Positions 14,516-23,360 of a stretch of 51,832 nucleotides of DNA are shown piece by piece. The notes below the pieces were generated by a model. It saw only the letters and a program-made list of their open reading frames with translations. It ran no database searches and had not been told where the DNA came from. Source of the stretch: Oscillospiraceae bacterium (lineage in GTDB: Bacteria > Bacillota > Clostridia > Oscillospirales > CAG-272); the NCBI GenBank assembly GCA_015063645.1, contig SVTS01000009.1, positions 1 to 51,832 of the forward strand, written 5' to 3'. A program made the translations under genes and the position numbers. The first letter of the stretch is position 1. The number at the start of each line of letters is the position of its first letter.

Positions 14516-16774
14516 TTATTCCTCGCCCTCGCCGGCACCGCCGTTCTCAAGGGTGAAACGGGATTTGATGTAGCTGCGGAACGGCAGATAGGTGGAGAAG
14601 TAGCCGCAGCCTACGGACATGACGATACTGATCAGAATCGCGTACCAAGGCATATAGAATGCATAGCGCACGTTTTCGCCGCTGAAGTACGGGAGAGCTA
14701 CGTTGTAGATATAGAAGAGTGCATAGCTTCCCAGATAGCTGAGCACGATTGCCACGATCAGTGACAATCCAGCCATCACCAGACCGCCCTGGATGTAGAT
14801 ATGGCGGATATCCTTGGTAAGAGCACCGATGGACTGGAGGATATTGAATTCCTTCTCACGCTTGAAGTAATACAGAGTCTGCGTGAAGAACCAAACCAGC
14901 GGGGAAATGAACAGAATCAGCACAGAAATGCAGACCAGCTGCTCATGATAATGCTTATCTGCGGAGATGGTGTCCAGGCTGAGACGGTGCGTGTTGGAAA
15001 CCTTGACTTCACCGTACATACGGCCCCAGTTGCGGACCTGTCCGTCCAGCGTCTGAATCTGTTCGGGAGTCAGGGACTGATCCACGTAGATATTCAGAGA
15101 GGTAGTCTCAACGGATTTCTTCGTTACAGTCTGATAATCCTCTGCGTTGAAGAATATGGGCATGTTGCCGGAGGGAATGTTATGCAGAACCGCGCCGACT
15201 GTGAAGGTACGGTACTCATAGTGGAAGTTGGCAATCTGTTCCTTGAGCAGGTTACGTCCGCTGAGGTTGGTATCCACGCTCATAATCTGACCGGTCTTGG
15301 TGGAGACCAGAATGGTATCCCCCACCTCGAACTTGAAGGTACGGATATTGGAGATGGAGTCGCCGACGATGACCATATTCTCACCGGTATAGATGGAATT
15401 CAGATCACCGGAGTACTCGTAGCGTTCCAGAATCTGCAGCTGTTCTTCGGTCATACCGTAATAGAGAAGCTCGTTGGTCACGCGCATGTTCTCCATCGGA
15501 TTTTCTTCGCTGTCAAATACAACCAGATTGTGGAAGGGGAGTACATTTTCCTTGGAAGTCACCATATGGGAGGCGATTTCCATGGCTTCGATATTGTTAT
15601 TCATGGCGCGGACTTCCTCGATGCCCTCAAAAGCATAGAGTTCTTCGCTCATGATATCGTCGTACGTATACTCGGTCGCACTGAGATCCACCGTGAACTG
15701 CGGGCGGGGATATTCCAGGTCCGTCGTGTAGATTTCCGACAGATACAGACCCATGATAAACAGTGCGCAGAATACGATTGCCGTAGTCAGCAGCTGTACG
15801 CTGTATTTGCGGAAACGCCAGATGGAGTAAAACTCGTACTGGGTGGGGAAAGACTTGTTCAGCAGGTTGATGGAGCGGATCGGAGAGGTAACCAGGTTGG
15901 AGTTATCTTCCGTGATAATCAGGGACATGGGCTGTCTGGTAGACATCCATCTCATGGGCATCCACACGGAGATCAGCACAACTGCCAGATTGAACAGTGC
16001 CACCTGCAGGAATACGAGGAAGGAGAAGTGGAACGCAAATCCGTTGGGGATGTAGATAATGAACACCACCAGGGTGGAGAGAAGAACCGCGGGGATCAGC
16101 GTCACGCAGGAAATAACAAACAGCTCCCAGAAAGCCGTTGCAAACAACTTTTTAAAGTCCGCACCGAACGTCATATAGACACCGTATGTGAACTTATACT
16201 GGTTGACACGGATATTATACAGCGCGGTAAGCAGGAACACAGACACTGCCAGCAGGATCAGAGTAATGAAAATAAACGTCACCAGATTTGCGCGAATGTT
16301 ATCCTCAAACTTGAGCAGAGGCGTGGTGGAGATAACGTAACTCTCCCCCTCACGTCCGAGTGCCGTCAGATCCGGTATGTAATTCTCACGGAAACGCGCC
16401 TCGCTGACATCCTTATCGTTCAGGAAGAACAGGTATACATCATAGCGTGTCTTACCGGTCATGTAGTTGAGGTTTTCATCATAGCGGATAATATCAAAAA
16501 CGATATCGTTTTTGAACACCGCGCCGGAGTCATTGAAGAGATAGTTCGCCTGGTCCACGTTCAAGTCCCGCAGAACCATGTGATAGTTGTACTCTTCGTT
16601 TACGTGGGAATATTCCACGTCATTGTTGTTTGCGTTGGAAACCGACATCAGTCCATAGAACATCTGGATGATGAAAAGTGCCACAAAGAAGCAGAGATAC
16701 TGCTTGAAGTTGAAAAAGACACTCTTCCATGCGATGGTCAGATTCCGTTTCAGATTTTCAAAAAGATAATCCAA
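14516..16774 (-). CDS. FtsX-like ABC transporter permease, large
   Basis: 752 residues. One membrane helix near the N-terminus is followed by a ~120-residue external segment, three more helices (about 160-290), a large external domain (about 340-620) and three C-terminal helices. This resembles the BceB/MacB-type FtsX permeases linked to antimicrobial-peptide resistance or lipoprotein handling; the cargo is unknown. The only start in frame is TTG at 16774 without a good SD. An AGGAGG lies 32 bases upstream and abuts an ATG in another frame (18 codons, overlapping). No sensor kinase gene is adjacent, unlike Bce modules. Confidence 0.85.
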   Translation of the reverse strand: MDYLFENLKRNLTIAWKSVFFNFKQYLCFFVALFIIQMFYGLMSVSNANNNDVEYSHVNEEYNYHMVLRDLNVDQANYLFNDSGAVFKNDIVFDIIRYDENLNYMTGKTRYDVYLFFLNDKDVSEARFRENYIPDLTALGREGESYVISTTPLLKFEDNIRANLVTFIFITLILLAVSVFLLTALYNIRVNQYKFTYGVYMTFGADFKKLFATAFWELFVISCVTLIPAVLLSTLVVFIIYIPNGFAFHFSFLVFLQVALFNLAVVLISVWMPMRWMSTRQPMSLIITEDNSNLVTSPIRSINLLNKSFPTQYEFYSIWRFRKYSVQLLTTAIVFCALFIMGLYLSEIYTTDLEYPRPQFTVDLSATEYTYDDIMSEELYAFEGIEEVRAMNNNIEAMEIASHMVTSKENVLPFHNLVVFDSEENPMENMRVTNELLYYGMTEEQLQILERYEYSGDLNSIYTGENMVIVGDSISNIRTFKFEVGDTILVSTKTGQIMSVDTNLSGRNLLKEQIANFHYEYRTFTVGAVLHNIPSGNMPIFFNAEDYQTVTKKSVETTSLNIYVDQSLTPEQIQTLDGQVRNWGRMYGEVKVSNTHRLSLDTISADKHYHEQLVCISVLILFISPLVWFFTQTLYYFKREKEFNILQSIGALTKDIRHIYIQGGLVMAGLSLIVAIVLSYLGSYALFYIYNVALPYFSGENVRYAFYMPWYAILISIVMSVGCGYFSTYLPFRSYIKSRFTLENGGAGEGEE

Positions 16775-16857
16775 TTTTCTTTTGACCGCTGCAGATGCAG
16801 CGCCATCCTCCTCTCGGAATGCCTCCGCTTATGCGAAGTTAAAATAATACTTATATA

Positions 16858-16866
16858 ATTATACCA
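16858..16866 (-). promoter_or_regulatory. Extended -10 promoter of ABC operon
   Basis: TGG then TATAAT on the minus strand; -35 region poor. Confidence 0.5.
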
Positions 16867-16931
16867 CAGATTTTTATGAAATATAGCATATTTTATGAAC
16901 AATGAAAAGTGTAGCTCTTTTTAATCCGTAG

Positions 16932-16950
16932 AAAAAACGAATCGTTTTTT
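16932..16950 (-). terminator. Weak AT-rich hairpin after methyltransferase gene
   Basis: AAAAAACG and CGTTTTTT around a 3-base loop, ending in T on the minus strand. About 40 bases past the methyltransferase stop codon. Stem mostly A-T pairs, so low confidence. Confidence 0.35.
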
Positions 16951-16989
16951 GTTGTTTTTGCACAAACAGGAAATAATATTCCCCGGCAG

Positions 16990-17778
16990 TCAGGCTTTAC
17001 GACAGATGTCCAGCATGTGATGGGTAATCCCCGTCATATCAGACCTCTCACAGACAGAAAAGTGATACTGCATATAGAGCGAGAACAGTTCATCGTCCCA
17101 GCTGTCCACCGCTTCTCTGAAGAAATTCGTGGTCATATCCGTCCCTATATAGTGCAGCCGCTGCACCGGAAAGGCTTCCATCAGTCTGTCCACATCCTCC
17201 CGCCGGTACATCTGAAAAATATCCTCGGGATTGGATGTTGCCCGGAAAGTCACCGGATCGATCAGCGGAGCAAAATGAGGATCGCGGATTCCCTGCCGCA
17301 GAAAAGCGAAACCGATGATCGTCGCATCGTTATTGCAGTAAGCCGTATACAGAAGACCGCCGGATTTGGTTACGCGGAGCGCTTCGGCAAGAGCACGGTG
17401 CTGATCCTCTGCCGTATACAGATGATACATCGGTCCCAGAAGCAATGTCATATCATATGTTCCGTCCGGAAAATCCGCCAGCTCCAGGGCATTTCCCTGC
17501 CGTACGGTGATCTGCTCGCCGGGCAGCGTATTCCGGCGGAAGATCTCAATATTATGTTCGATAAGCTCCACCGCATCAACAGCATATCCCATCTGCGCCA
17601 GTGCATGACTGTACCGCCCCGTTCCTGCACCGATTTCCAGAATACGCATTCCGGGACGGAGATATTTCTCGATATAGCGCATGGTGGTCAAAAACTCCAC
17701 CATACCGTGCCGCGAGCGGAGTCTGCCGTCCTCGTCGTAATTCCCGTAGTATTTTTCCAGAAATTCCGTTCCGCTCAT
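16990..17778 (-). CDS. SAM-dependent class I methyltransferase
   Basis: 262 residues. SAM-binding motif I LEIGAGTGRYSHAL (about 45-58), motif II around AVELIEHNIE, and a PDGTYDMTLLLGPMYHL stretch like motif IV of small-molecule methyltransferases of the UbiE/Methyltransf_11 group. Substrate unknown. The start overlaps the stop of the lipoprotein gene by 4 bases (ATGA), so they are co-translated as the last gene of a three-gene operon with the ACT/MBL protein. Confidence 0.88.
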   Translation of the reverse strand: MSGTEFLEKYYGNYDEDGRLRSRHGMVEFLTTMRYIEKYLRPGMRILEIGAGTGRYSHALAQMGYAVDAVELIEHNIEIFRRNTLPGEQITVRQGNALELADFPDGTYDMTLLLGPMYHLYTAEDQHRALAEALRVTKSGGLLYTAYCNNDATIIGFAFLRQGIRDPHFAPLIDPVTFRATSNPEDIFQMYRREDVDRLMEAFPVQRLHYIGTDMTTNFFREAVDSWDDELFSLYMQYHFSVCERSDMTGITHHMLDICRKA

Positions 17779-18215
17779 GACGCCTGCTCCGCAAACAGAT
17801 TCTCGATATAGGTCATATCCAGTTCAATGGAGACGGGACGGTAGCGGTATTCGCCAACGGAAAGGCACGTGGTACCGCGGTATTCGCCCAGCAAAATCTC
17901 TTCAAGCACGGGCAGACCGTCCGTCATACTGTACGACAAGGAATACACAGGTGTGACTCCGCCTTTGCGGCGCGTGCAGGCAATATTTTCAAAAGCCGCA
18001 TACAGAAGTTCCACATCCGTACCTGATACGGTGACAGATGCTCCGTCAGACAGACGGGTAAGTGTGACGGCTTCCACCCGGGGAAGTGACGTGTATTCGT
18101 CAATCGGCGGAGGAAGCATTTCATCCATCATGAACGTACTCCACGGTGCGGAACATGCCGTACAGAGCAAAACTGCCGTAAGCACCGCTGCCATTGTTTT
18201 CACTGTTTTTTTCAT
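17775..18215 (-). CDS. Small lipoprotein of unknown function
   Basis: 146 residues. Signal sequence MKKTVKTMAAVLTAVLLCTACS with a lipobox ending at C21. The mature part is a ~125-residue domain with many charged residues and no motif I know. The start at 18215 is preceded by AAAGGGGA; the longer frame from 18266 would begin inside the upstream gene. It sits between the ACT/MBL gene (38-base gap) and the methyltransferase (4-base overlap). Confidence 0.75.
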   Translation of the reverse strand: MKKTVKTMAAVLTAVLLCTACSAPWSTFMMDEMLPPPIDEYTSLPRVEAVTLTRLSDGASVTVSGTDVELLYAAFENIACTRRKGGVTPVYSLSYSMTDGLPVLEEILLGEYRGTTCLSVGEYRYRPVSIELDMTYIENLFAEQAS

Positions 18216-18252
18216 GGTAAATCCCCTTTCTTTTTTACCGATAAGCGGCATG

Positions 18253-19689
18253 TCAGAGTGTGACATTGTAATCTTTCATGAATCCGTGCCCGCTGAAAAT
18301 TTTCCACGCACCGACACCGAGCCGCTGCAGGATCGCTTTTCGCTCCTCCGCGCAGAGCTTTGCTGCAGAATCCACAGAGGTCATCAGAATCGGCGCGTAC
18401 TGATTATAGTTTGCCTGCTCGGGGGTAAGACCGCGGATATTGATGAAAATATCCCCCGTAAGCGCCAGATTATGGGCGTAATCGATCAGAACGATCTCCC
18501 CGGGAAGATGTCCGCCCTTCCCTTCATACACTTCAAAATGCAGTTCTTCAAAATCAAAGAATCCGATCTGCGTAAGGGGTTCTGTCAGATCCTCTCTGTT
18601 CTCCCACGGGACAGTCAGTTTTGACGGTTGGGGCGGTTCATAGGAGGTAAGGAGTTTGCAGATACTGATGTAGGGCTTATGCAGGGCATTCTCTTCTCTG
18701 TAGCCGTTTTCCCCGTTGTATTCACTGATCAGGCACTGTGCGCTTTTATGGCTGGTGATGATCTCATCAAAAAGGGGAAGCAGACCGCAGTGATCCACAT
18801 CCGCATGGGTGATCAGCGCCGTTTTATGCATGGAATCAAACTCGGGGATCATTTTCCGCAGAAGCGGCAGCATCTCCTCCGTATAGCAGGCATATCCGGT
18901 ATCCACAAACAGCAGTTTTCCGTTGCTGTTTATTATCGTGATATTACTGCCGCAGGGCGGCTCGATCAGCGTGATCTTTGTATGTTCCGTGATCTCGTGG
19001 GAGCTGATCCGGGGAGAAAACTCCGCGCCTTTGGAGCCTGCCAGCAGTTCGGCAAATTTATGAATGCTGTCAAAGGTACGGTAGGGGGACAGCCCCTGCT
19101 CGTCCAGCGTCTGCATCGCCAGATTGACATGCACGAGCAGGCGCCGGTTATATTCCTCGGAAAGATGCATCATCCGGGACAGACCCATCACATAGGTATT
19201 ATAGAAGATGCTGTTATCGTACACTTTCTCCGACGTATTGTAATCGATCACGCGTACCCGGCACAGTTTCTCCGCTTCATGAAGGAATGCGGATACGGTA
19301 TCCGGTTCATCCACATACAGTCCCATTTTAAAATACTGGTAATCGGTGCCGTTTTCCTGGGAGCTGATGTAGGAAATATTGAAGTGAAACGCATCAATCA
19401 GCGTCAGGATATCACTCACACTGCCGGGAACATCCCGCAGGCAGAATTCGATCAGAACAATACTTGATCTGGCAGGATCGTTCTGCAGATAGCCGATCTT
19501 CTCCAACTCCGCATCCGCAAGCCGCAGCTGCTCTTCCGTCCCCTCGGCATCAATGAACAGCGTATGGGAATCCACCGCTTTGTTATAGCTGACGCGGGTG
19601 ATATTGATCCCCAAAGCGGAAAAGCACCGGCTTGCCTTGAGAAACGCCCCGATATGATCGGGCATGGTGGTTATATATGTCTTTTTCAT
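18253..19689 (-). CDS. ACT-ACT-metallo-beta-lactamase fusion protein
   Basis: 478 residues. Two ACT-like domains lie at the N-terminus: about 1-70 (TTMPDHIGAFLKASRCFSAL) and about 75-150 (LRDVPGSVSDILTLIDAFHF), each with the usual G after the first strand. An MBL-fold domain spans about 240-470 with metal ligands in HADVDH, GGHLPG, LTGD and FSGHG, so it looks catalytically complete. ACT domains bind amino acids, which suggests a hydrolase controlled by an amino acid; this is inference. The start at 19689 follows GGAG by 8 bases. It is the first gene of the operon, behind the promoter at 19720-19748. Confidence 0.8.
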   Translation of the reverse strand: MKKTYITTMPDHIGAFLKASRCFSALGINITRVSYNKAVDSHTLFIDAEGTEEQLRLADAELEKIGYLQNDPARSSIVLIEFCLRDVPGSVSDILTLIDAFHFNISYISSQENGTDYQYFKMGLYVDEPDTVSAFLHEAEKLCRVRVIDYNTSEKVYDNSIFYNTYVMGLSRMMHLSEEYNRRLLVHVNLAMQTLDEQGLSPYRTFDSIHKFAELLAGSKGAEFSPRISSHEITEHTKITLIEPPCGSNITIINSNGKLLFVDTGYACYTEEMLPLLRKMIPEFDSMHKTALITHADVDHCGLLPLFDEIITSHKSAQCLISEYNGENGYREENALHKPYISICKLLTSYEPPQPSKLTVPWENREDLTEPLTQIGFFDFEELHFEVYEGKGGHLPGEIVLIDYAHNLALTGDIFINIRGLTPEQANYNQYAPILMTSVDSAAKLCAEERKAILQRLGVGAWKIFSGHGFMKDYNVTL

Positions 19690-19719
19690 CCGCTTTTTCT
19701 CCATTTGATTTATGCATAT

Positions 19720-19748
19720 ATTATAGCACAGAATAAGGATGTTGACAA
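19720..19748 (-). promoter_or_regulatory. Sigma-A promoter of ACT/MBL operon
   Basis: TTGTCA, 17 bases, TATAAT on the minus strand; start codon about 30 bases downstream of the -10 box. Confidence 0.8.
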
Positions 19749-19833
19749 TAGCCTGCACAAAGCGGCATAAAAAACTGATTACACGTAAACTGAAAATTTT
19801 TTCTCCATAACCCTACCGAAAAACGGAAATATA

Positions 19834-19842
19834 TGATATACT
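19834..19842 (+). promoter_or_regulatory. Extended -10 promoter of polA
   Basis: TGA followed by TATACT; -35 region weak. About 30 bases before the polA start. Confidence 0.5.
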
Positions 19843-19872
19843 ATAGATGTACTAACAGAAAGGCGGCACTGT

Positions 19873-22383
19873 ATGAAAACAATCCTGATTATTGACGGAA
19901 ACAGTATTCTGAACCGGGCGTTCTACGGCATTCGTCCGCTCTCCAATAAAGACGGTCTTCCCACCAACGCCGTGTACGGCTTTATCACCATTCTGAAAAA
20001 GCATCTCGATGCCCTGATGCCCGACCGGATCGTCTGTGCGTTCGACCAGAAGGCGCCCACGTTCCGTCACAACATGTTCAGCGGCTATAAGGCTACCCGC
20101 AAAGGGATGCCGGAGGAACTTGCCATGCAGCTTCCCTATGCCAAACGGATTGCTGCGGCGCTGGGTGCTCATGTGATCTCTCTTGCCGGATACGAAGCGG
20201 ATGATATTCTCGGTACGGTTTCCGCCCGCGCGGAAGCCCAGGGCGGCTGGCACGCCTATGTCCTCACCGGCGACCGGGATTCTCTGCAGCTGATTTCCCC
20301 GGCTACCACGGTGATTCTGGCTAAAACCAAGGAAGATGTTCATTACACGCCCGAGCTGTTCCGCGAAGAATATGGCATCACACCGGAGCAGTTTGTGGAT
20401 GTGAAAGCGCTGATGGGCGACTCTTCCGACAATATCCCCGGCGTTCCGGGAATCGGTGAAAAAACTGCGCTGAAGCTGATCTCCTCCATGGGATCGCTGG
20501 ATGCCATTTATGCGGAGGATGCCGCACCGGACGTGACAAAATCCGTAAAAGAAAAGCTGGCAGCAGGCAGGGACAGCGCCTATCTCTCCCGGGATCTGGC
20601 AAAAATCTGCCGGCAGGCGCCGCTGGATGAGGATGTACCGGAGCCGGTTATGGATGCCGCACAGCTGTCGGCTCTGTTCGATGAATTGGAATTCACCGCG
20701 CTGAAAGCCCGCTTTGCGCTGGATGAAGAAACCGCCGCACCGCAGGAGTCGCTGGATATTCCGGAATTCCGTCCTTTTGACGCGGATCTGCTCCCCGGTG
20801 AGGGCACTCTCTTCGTCGCCGCGGATGCGGACGGAAATCTCGCTCTGATCTGCGGGGATGTCCGTATGGCCGGCAGTCTCGGGGAAATCGCCCCCCATAT
20901 CGCCGGACGGTCCGTCTGCTGTCACGATTACAAGCAGCTGTACGGTCAGCTTCTGCGGCTCGGTGTACAGGTACAGTGTGTATTCGACACCATGCTTGCC
21001 GCATATCTGCTGATGCCGGGTGAAAGTGCCTATCCGCTTGCCAAAACGGCACAGCGTTTCCTCGCCGCTGATATTCCCGCCGTCGAATCGGTGCAGATGC
21101 AGGCGTATCTGCTCACGTTTCTGATGCCGGTTCTGGAAGAAAAACTCGCCGGTCTGGGCATGTCCTCCCTGCTTACTGATATGGAGATTCCTCTGGCGGA
21201 GGTTCTCTTTGAGATGGAGGATGCCGGCTTCCTGCTTGACGCAGACGGTCTGCATCAGTATATCACAGGACTGCAGCAGACTGCACGGGACATAGCAGAA
21301 CGCATCTATATGCTGGCAGGAGCAGAGTTCAACATCAATTCTCCCAAGCAGATGGGCGAAATACTATTTGAGCGGCTCGGTCTGCCCGCCGGCAAAAAGA
21401 CCCGCACCGGCTACGCCACCGATGCGGAAACGCTGGACAAACTGCGTCCTTATCACCCCATCATCGGCGAGATTCTGGAATACAGACAGCTTATCAAGCT
21501 CTGCGGTACGTACGGCGATAATCTGATCGCCCTTGCCGGAGAGGATGGAAAAATCCACTCCCGTTTCAATCAGACCGGAACGGCAACGGGCAGACTCTCT
21601 TCCGCCGATCCCAACATGCAGAACATCCCCGTCCGTGGTCAGCTTGGACGGGAACTGCGGAAATTCTTCACCGCCACGGACAAGGATCACATTCTTCTGG
21701 ACGCGGACTATTCCCAGATCGAGCTGCGGCTGCTGGCGGAGATCTCCGGCGATAAAAATATGCGCCATGCGTTCCTCGCCGGTACGGATATCCACCGCAG
21801 CACTGCCTCTCAGGTATTCCACGTTCCGGTGGAAGAGGTCTCCCAGGAACTGCGTCTGCGTGCCAAAGCGGTGAATTTCGGCATCGTATACGGCATCGGA
21901 GAGTATTCCCTCTCACAGGATCTGAAAATCTCCCGCAAACAGGCTAAGGAATATATCACCAGCTATCTTGCCACCTATCCCGGCGTTGATGCCTATCTGA
22001 AAAACTCCGTTGAAAATGCAAAACGCGATCAGTATACCACCACCATGTTCGGCAGAAAGCGCTTCATTCCGGAACTGGCGTCCAAAAACCAGAACATCCG
22101 CGCATTCGGTGAACGTGTGGCGATGAACAGCCCCATTCAGGGAACTGCTGCGGATATCATCAAGATCGCCATGATCCGCGCCCACCGCGGGCTGAAAGAA
22201 GCGGGAATCGACGCAAAACTGATTCTGCAGGTACACGATGAACTGATCGTGGAAGCCTCCCTCGCTGATGCGGATCGCGCGGCGGAAATTCTGCGTGAGG
22301 CAATGGAAAGTGCGGCGCAGACCACCGTCCCGCTGACAGCGGAAGTATCCGCCGGCTGGACATGGTACGACGCTAAACAGTAA
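19873..22383 (+). CDS. polA: DNA polymerase I
   Basis: 836 residues, the usual Firmicutes length. The 5'-3' exonuclease domain spans about 1-290 (LIIDGNSILNRAFYG, then GYEADDILGT, GDRDSLQL and a helix-hairpin-helix IPGVPGIGEKTALKL). The 3'-5' exonuclease-like domain (about 300-460) lacks the full set of acidic residues, as in Bacillus Pol I, and is probably inactive. The polymerase domain carries motif A DADYSQIELRLLAEI, motif B RAKAVNFGIVYG and motif C QVHDEL. It fills gaps and removes RNA primers in lagging-strand synthesis and repair. AAAGGCGG precedes the ATG. An MBL-fold gene follows 11 bases later. Confidence 0.97.
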   Translation: MKTILIIDGNSILNRAFYGIRPLSNKDGLPTNAVYGFITILKKHLDALMPDRIVCAFDQKAPTFRHNMFSGYKATRKGMPEELAMQLPYAKRIAAALGAHVISLAGYEADDILGTVSARAEAQGGWHAYVLTGDRDSLQLISPATTVILAKTKEDVHYTPELFREEYGITPEQFVDVKALMGDSSDNIPGVPGIGEKTALKLISSMGSLDAIYAEDAAPDVTKSVKEKLAAGRDSAYLSRDLAKICRQAPLDEDVPEPVMDAAQLSALFDELEFTALKARFALDEETAAPQESLDIPEFRPFDADLLPGEGTLFVAADADGNLALICGDVRMAGSLGEIAPHIAGRSVCCHDYKQLYGQLLRLGVQVQCVFDTMLAAYLLMPGESAYPLAKTAQRFLAADIPAVESVQMQAYLLTFLMPVLEEKLAGLGMSSLLTDMEIPLAEVLFEMEDAGFLLDADGLHQYITGLQQTARDIAERIYMLAGAEFNINSPKQMGEILFERLGLPAGKKTRTGYATDAETLDKLRPYHPIIGEILEYRQLIKLCGTYGDNLIALAGEDGKIHSRFNQTGTATGRLSSADPNMQNIPVRGQLGRELRKFFTATDKDHILLDADYSQIELRLLAEISGDKNMRHAFLAGTDIHRSTASQVFHVPVEEVSQELRLRAKAVNFGIVYGIGEYSLSQDLKISRKQAKEYITSYLATYPGVDAYLKNSVENAKRDQYTTTMFGRKRFIPELASKNQNIRAFGERVAMNSPIQGTAADIIKIAMIRAHRGLKEAGIDAKLILQVHDELIVEASLADADRAAEILREAMESAAQTTVPLTAEVSAGWTWYDAKQ

Positions 22384-22394
22384 AGGAGACAATT

Positions 22395-23231
22395 ATGATC
22401 ACGATAGAAGAACTGCACGCCCTCTATGACAGAGAATTTGCCGCATCCTGGCGGCGCACCTTCGCCGAATTCGCCAAGGCCTCCGAAGACAGGATCTGGC
22501 TTGCCGGTCCCTCCTCGTATCTCTTCTCTCTTGCCGGGCAGAAATTCGCCGTGGACTTGCAGATCCGCCGGGAAAAGGATCTGCTGGCGGTCGCAGATAC
22601 GCTCGTGGCTGACACGGCACCGCTGTCCTTTATTCTGATCACCCATCCCCACGGCGACCACATGTGCCCGCCCCTCATGCAGGCACTGCGGGACACGGAT
22701 ATCCGCTGGTACATCCCGGCAGACTGTCCGAAAAAAATGGTCGATAAAGGTAATCTGAAACCGGAAAATATCATCCGCGTCCGGGACGGCGATGTAATCC
22801 GTGAAGGCGATCTGTCAATCCGCGTATTCAACAGCTGTCACGTCCGTCCCGGCGGAAAGCCATATCCGCAGTGCGGATATGCCATCCAGTCCCCCGCGGG
22901 ACAGATTGTAATGCCGGTGGATGTGCGCGATTACAGCTACCGTGACTATCCCGCGCTCGGGGATGTGGATCTGTGCATTTCCCATGTTTGGGCTGGCGAC
23001 GATGCCATCAATCCGGAGAATTATCTGCCCATGCTGGAGCAGTTTGCCCGTTTTTCCGCACAGTTCGCCGCAAAGAAATATTTCCTGTGCCATCTCTATG
23101 AGATAGGGCGTCCGGAAAAATTCATGTGGACGGACAAGCACGCCTCCATTGCAGCCGATAATCTGCAGAAGCTGCTGTCCCGGTGTACCGTGGAAGCGCC
23201 GCAGCTGTGGACGGAATACGAAATTTTCTGA
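22395..23231 (+). CDS. MBL-fold metallo-hydrolase (UlaG-like)
   Basis: 278 residues. Metal-binding motif THPHGDHM near residue 80, then further likely ligands in NSCHVRPG, MPVDVRDYS and CHLYE. The overall order fits the UlaG/L-ascorbate-6-phosphate lactonase branch of the metallo-beta-lactamase fold rather than lactamases themselves; substrate unknown. AAGGAG precedes the ATG, and the 11-base gap to polA implies co-transcription. The functional link to polA is probably only positional. Confidence 0.82.
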   Translation: MITIEELHALYDREFAASWRRTFAEFAKASEDRIWLAGPSSYLFSLAGQKFAVDLQIRREKDLLAVADTLVADTAPLSFILITHPHGDHMCPPLMQALRDTDIRWYIPADCPKKMVDKGNLKPENIIRVRDGDVIREGDLSIRVFNSCHVRPGGKPYPQCGYAIQSPAGQIVMPVDVRDYSYRDYPALGDVDLCISHVWAGDDAINPENYLPMLEQFARFSAQFAAKKYFLCHLYEIGRPEKFMWTDKHASIAADNLQKLLSRCTVEAPQLWTEYEIF

Positions 23232-23264
23232 GACACCAATTATTTATAAATCATTCTGTTTCAT

Positions 23265-23304
23265 AAGAGGAGATGCTGCCTGCTGTAAAGCCGCATCTCC
23301 TCTT
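23265..23304. other. Hairpin between MBL gene and next promoter
   Basis: 12-bp perfect stem AAGAGGAGATGC (23265-23276) with 23293-23304 around a 16-base loop. No T run follows, so termination is doubtful. The right arm overlaps the first two bases of the -35 box of the next promoter. Confidence 0.5.
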
Positions 23305-23331
23305 GACATTTGTAAAACCGTGGTGTATAAT
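23303..23331 (+). promoter_or_regulatory. Consensus sigma-A promoter of FtsX/ATPase pair
   Basis: TTGACA, 17 bases, TATAAT, a full match to consensus; start codon at 23361. Confidence 0.88.
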
Positions 23332-23360
23332 AGAAGCAGTAAAAAACATGTGGAGGTTCT

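Noticed and set aside
14801-16858. 685-codon plus-strand reading frame opposite the large FtsX permease
   Set aside because: Its product is rich in His, Gln, Asp and Arg without domain pattern, while the minus strand reads a proper FtsX membrane protein; it is an antisense shadow of biased codon use.
19852-21255. 467-codon minus-strand frame opposite polA
   Set aside because: Antisense to the exonuclease and linker parts of DNA polymerase I; composition typical of a shadow frame.
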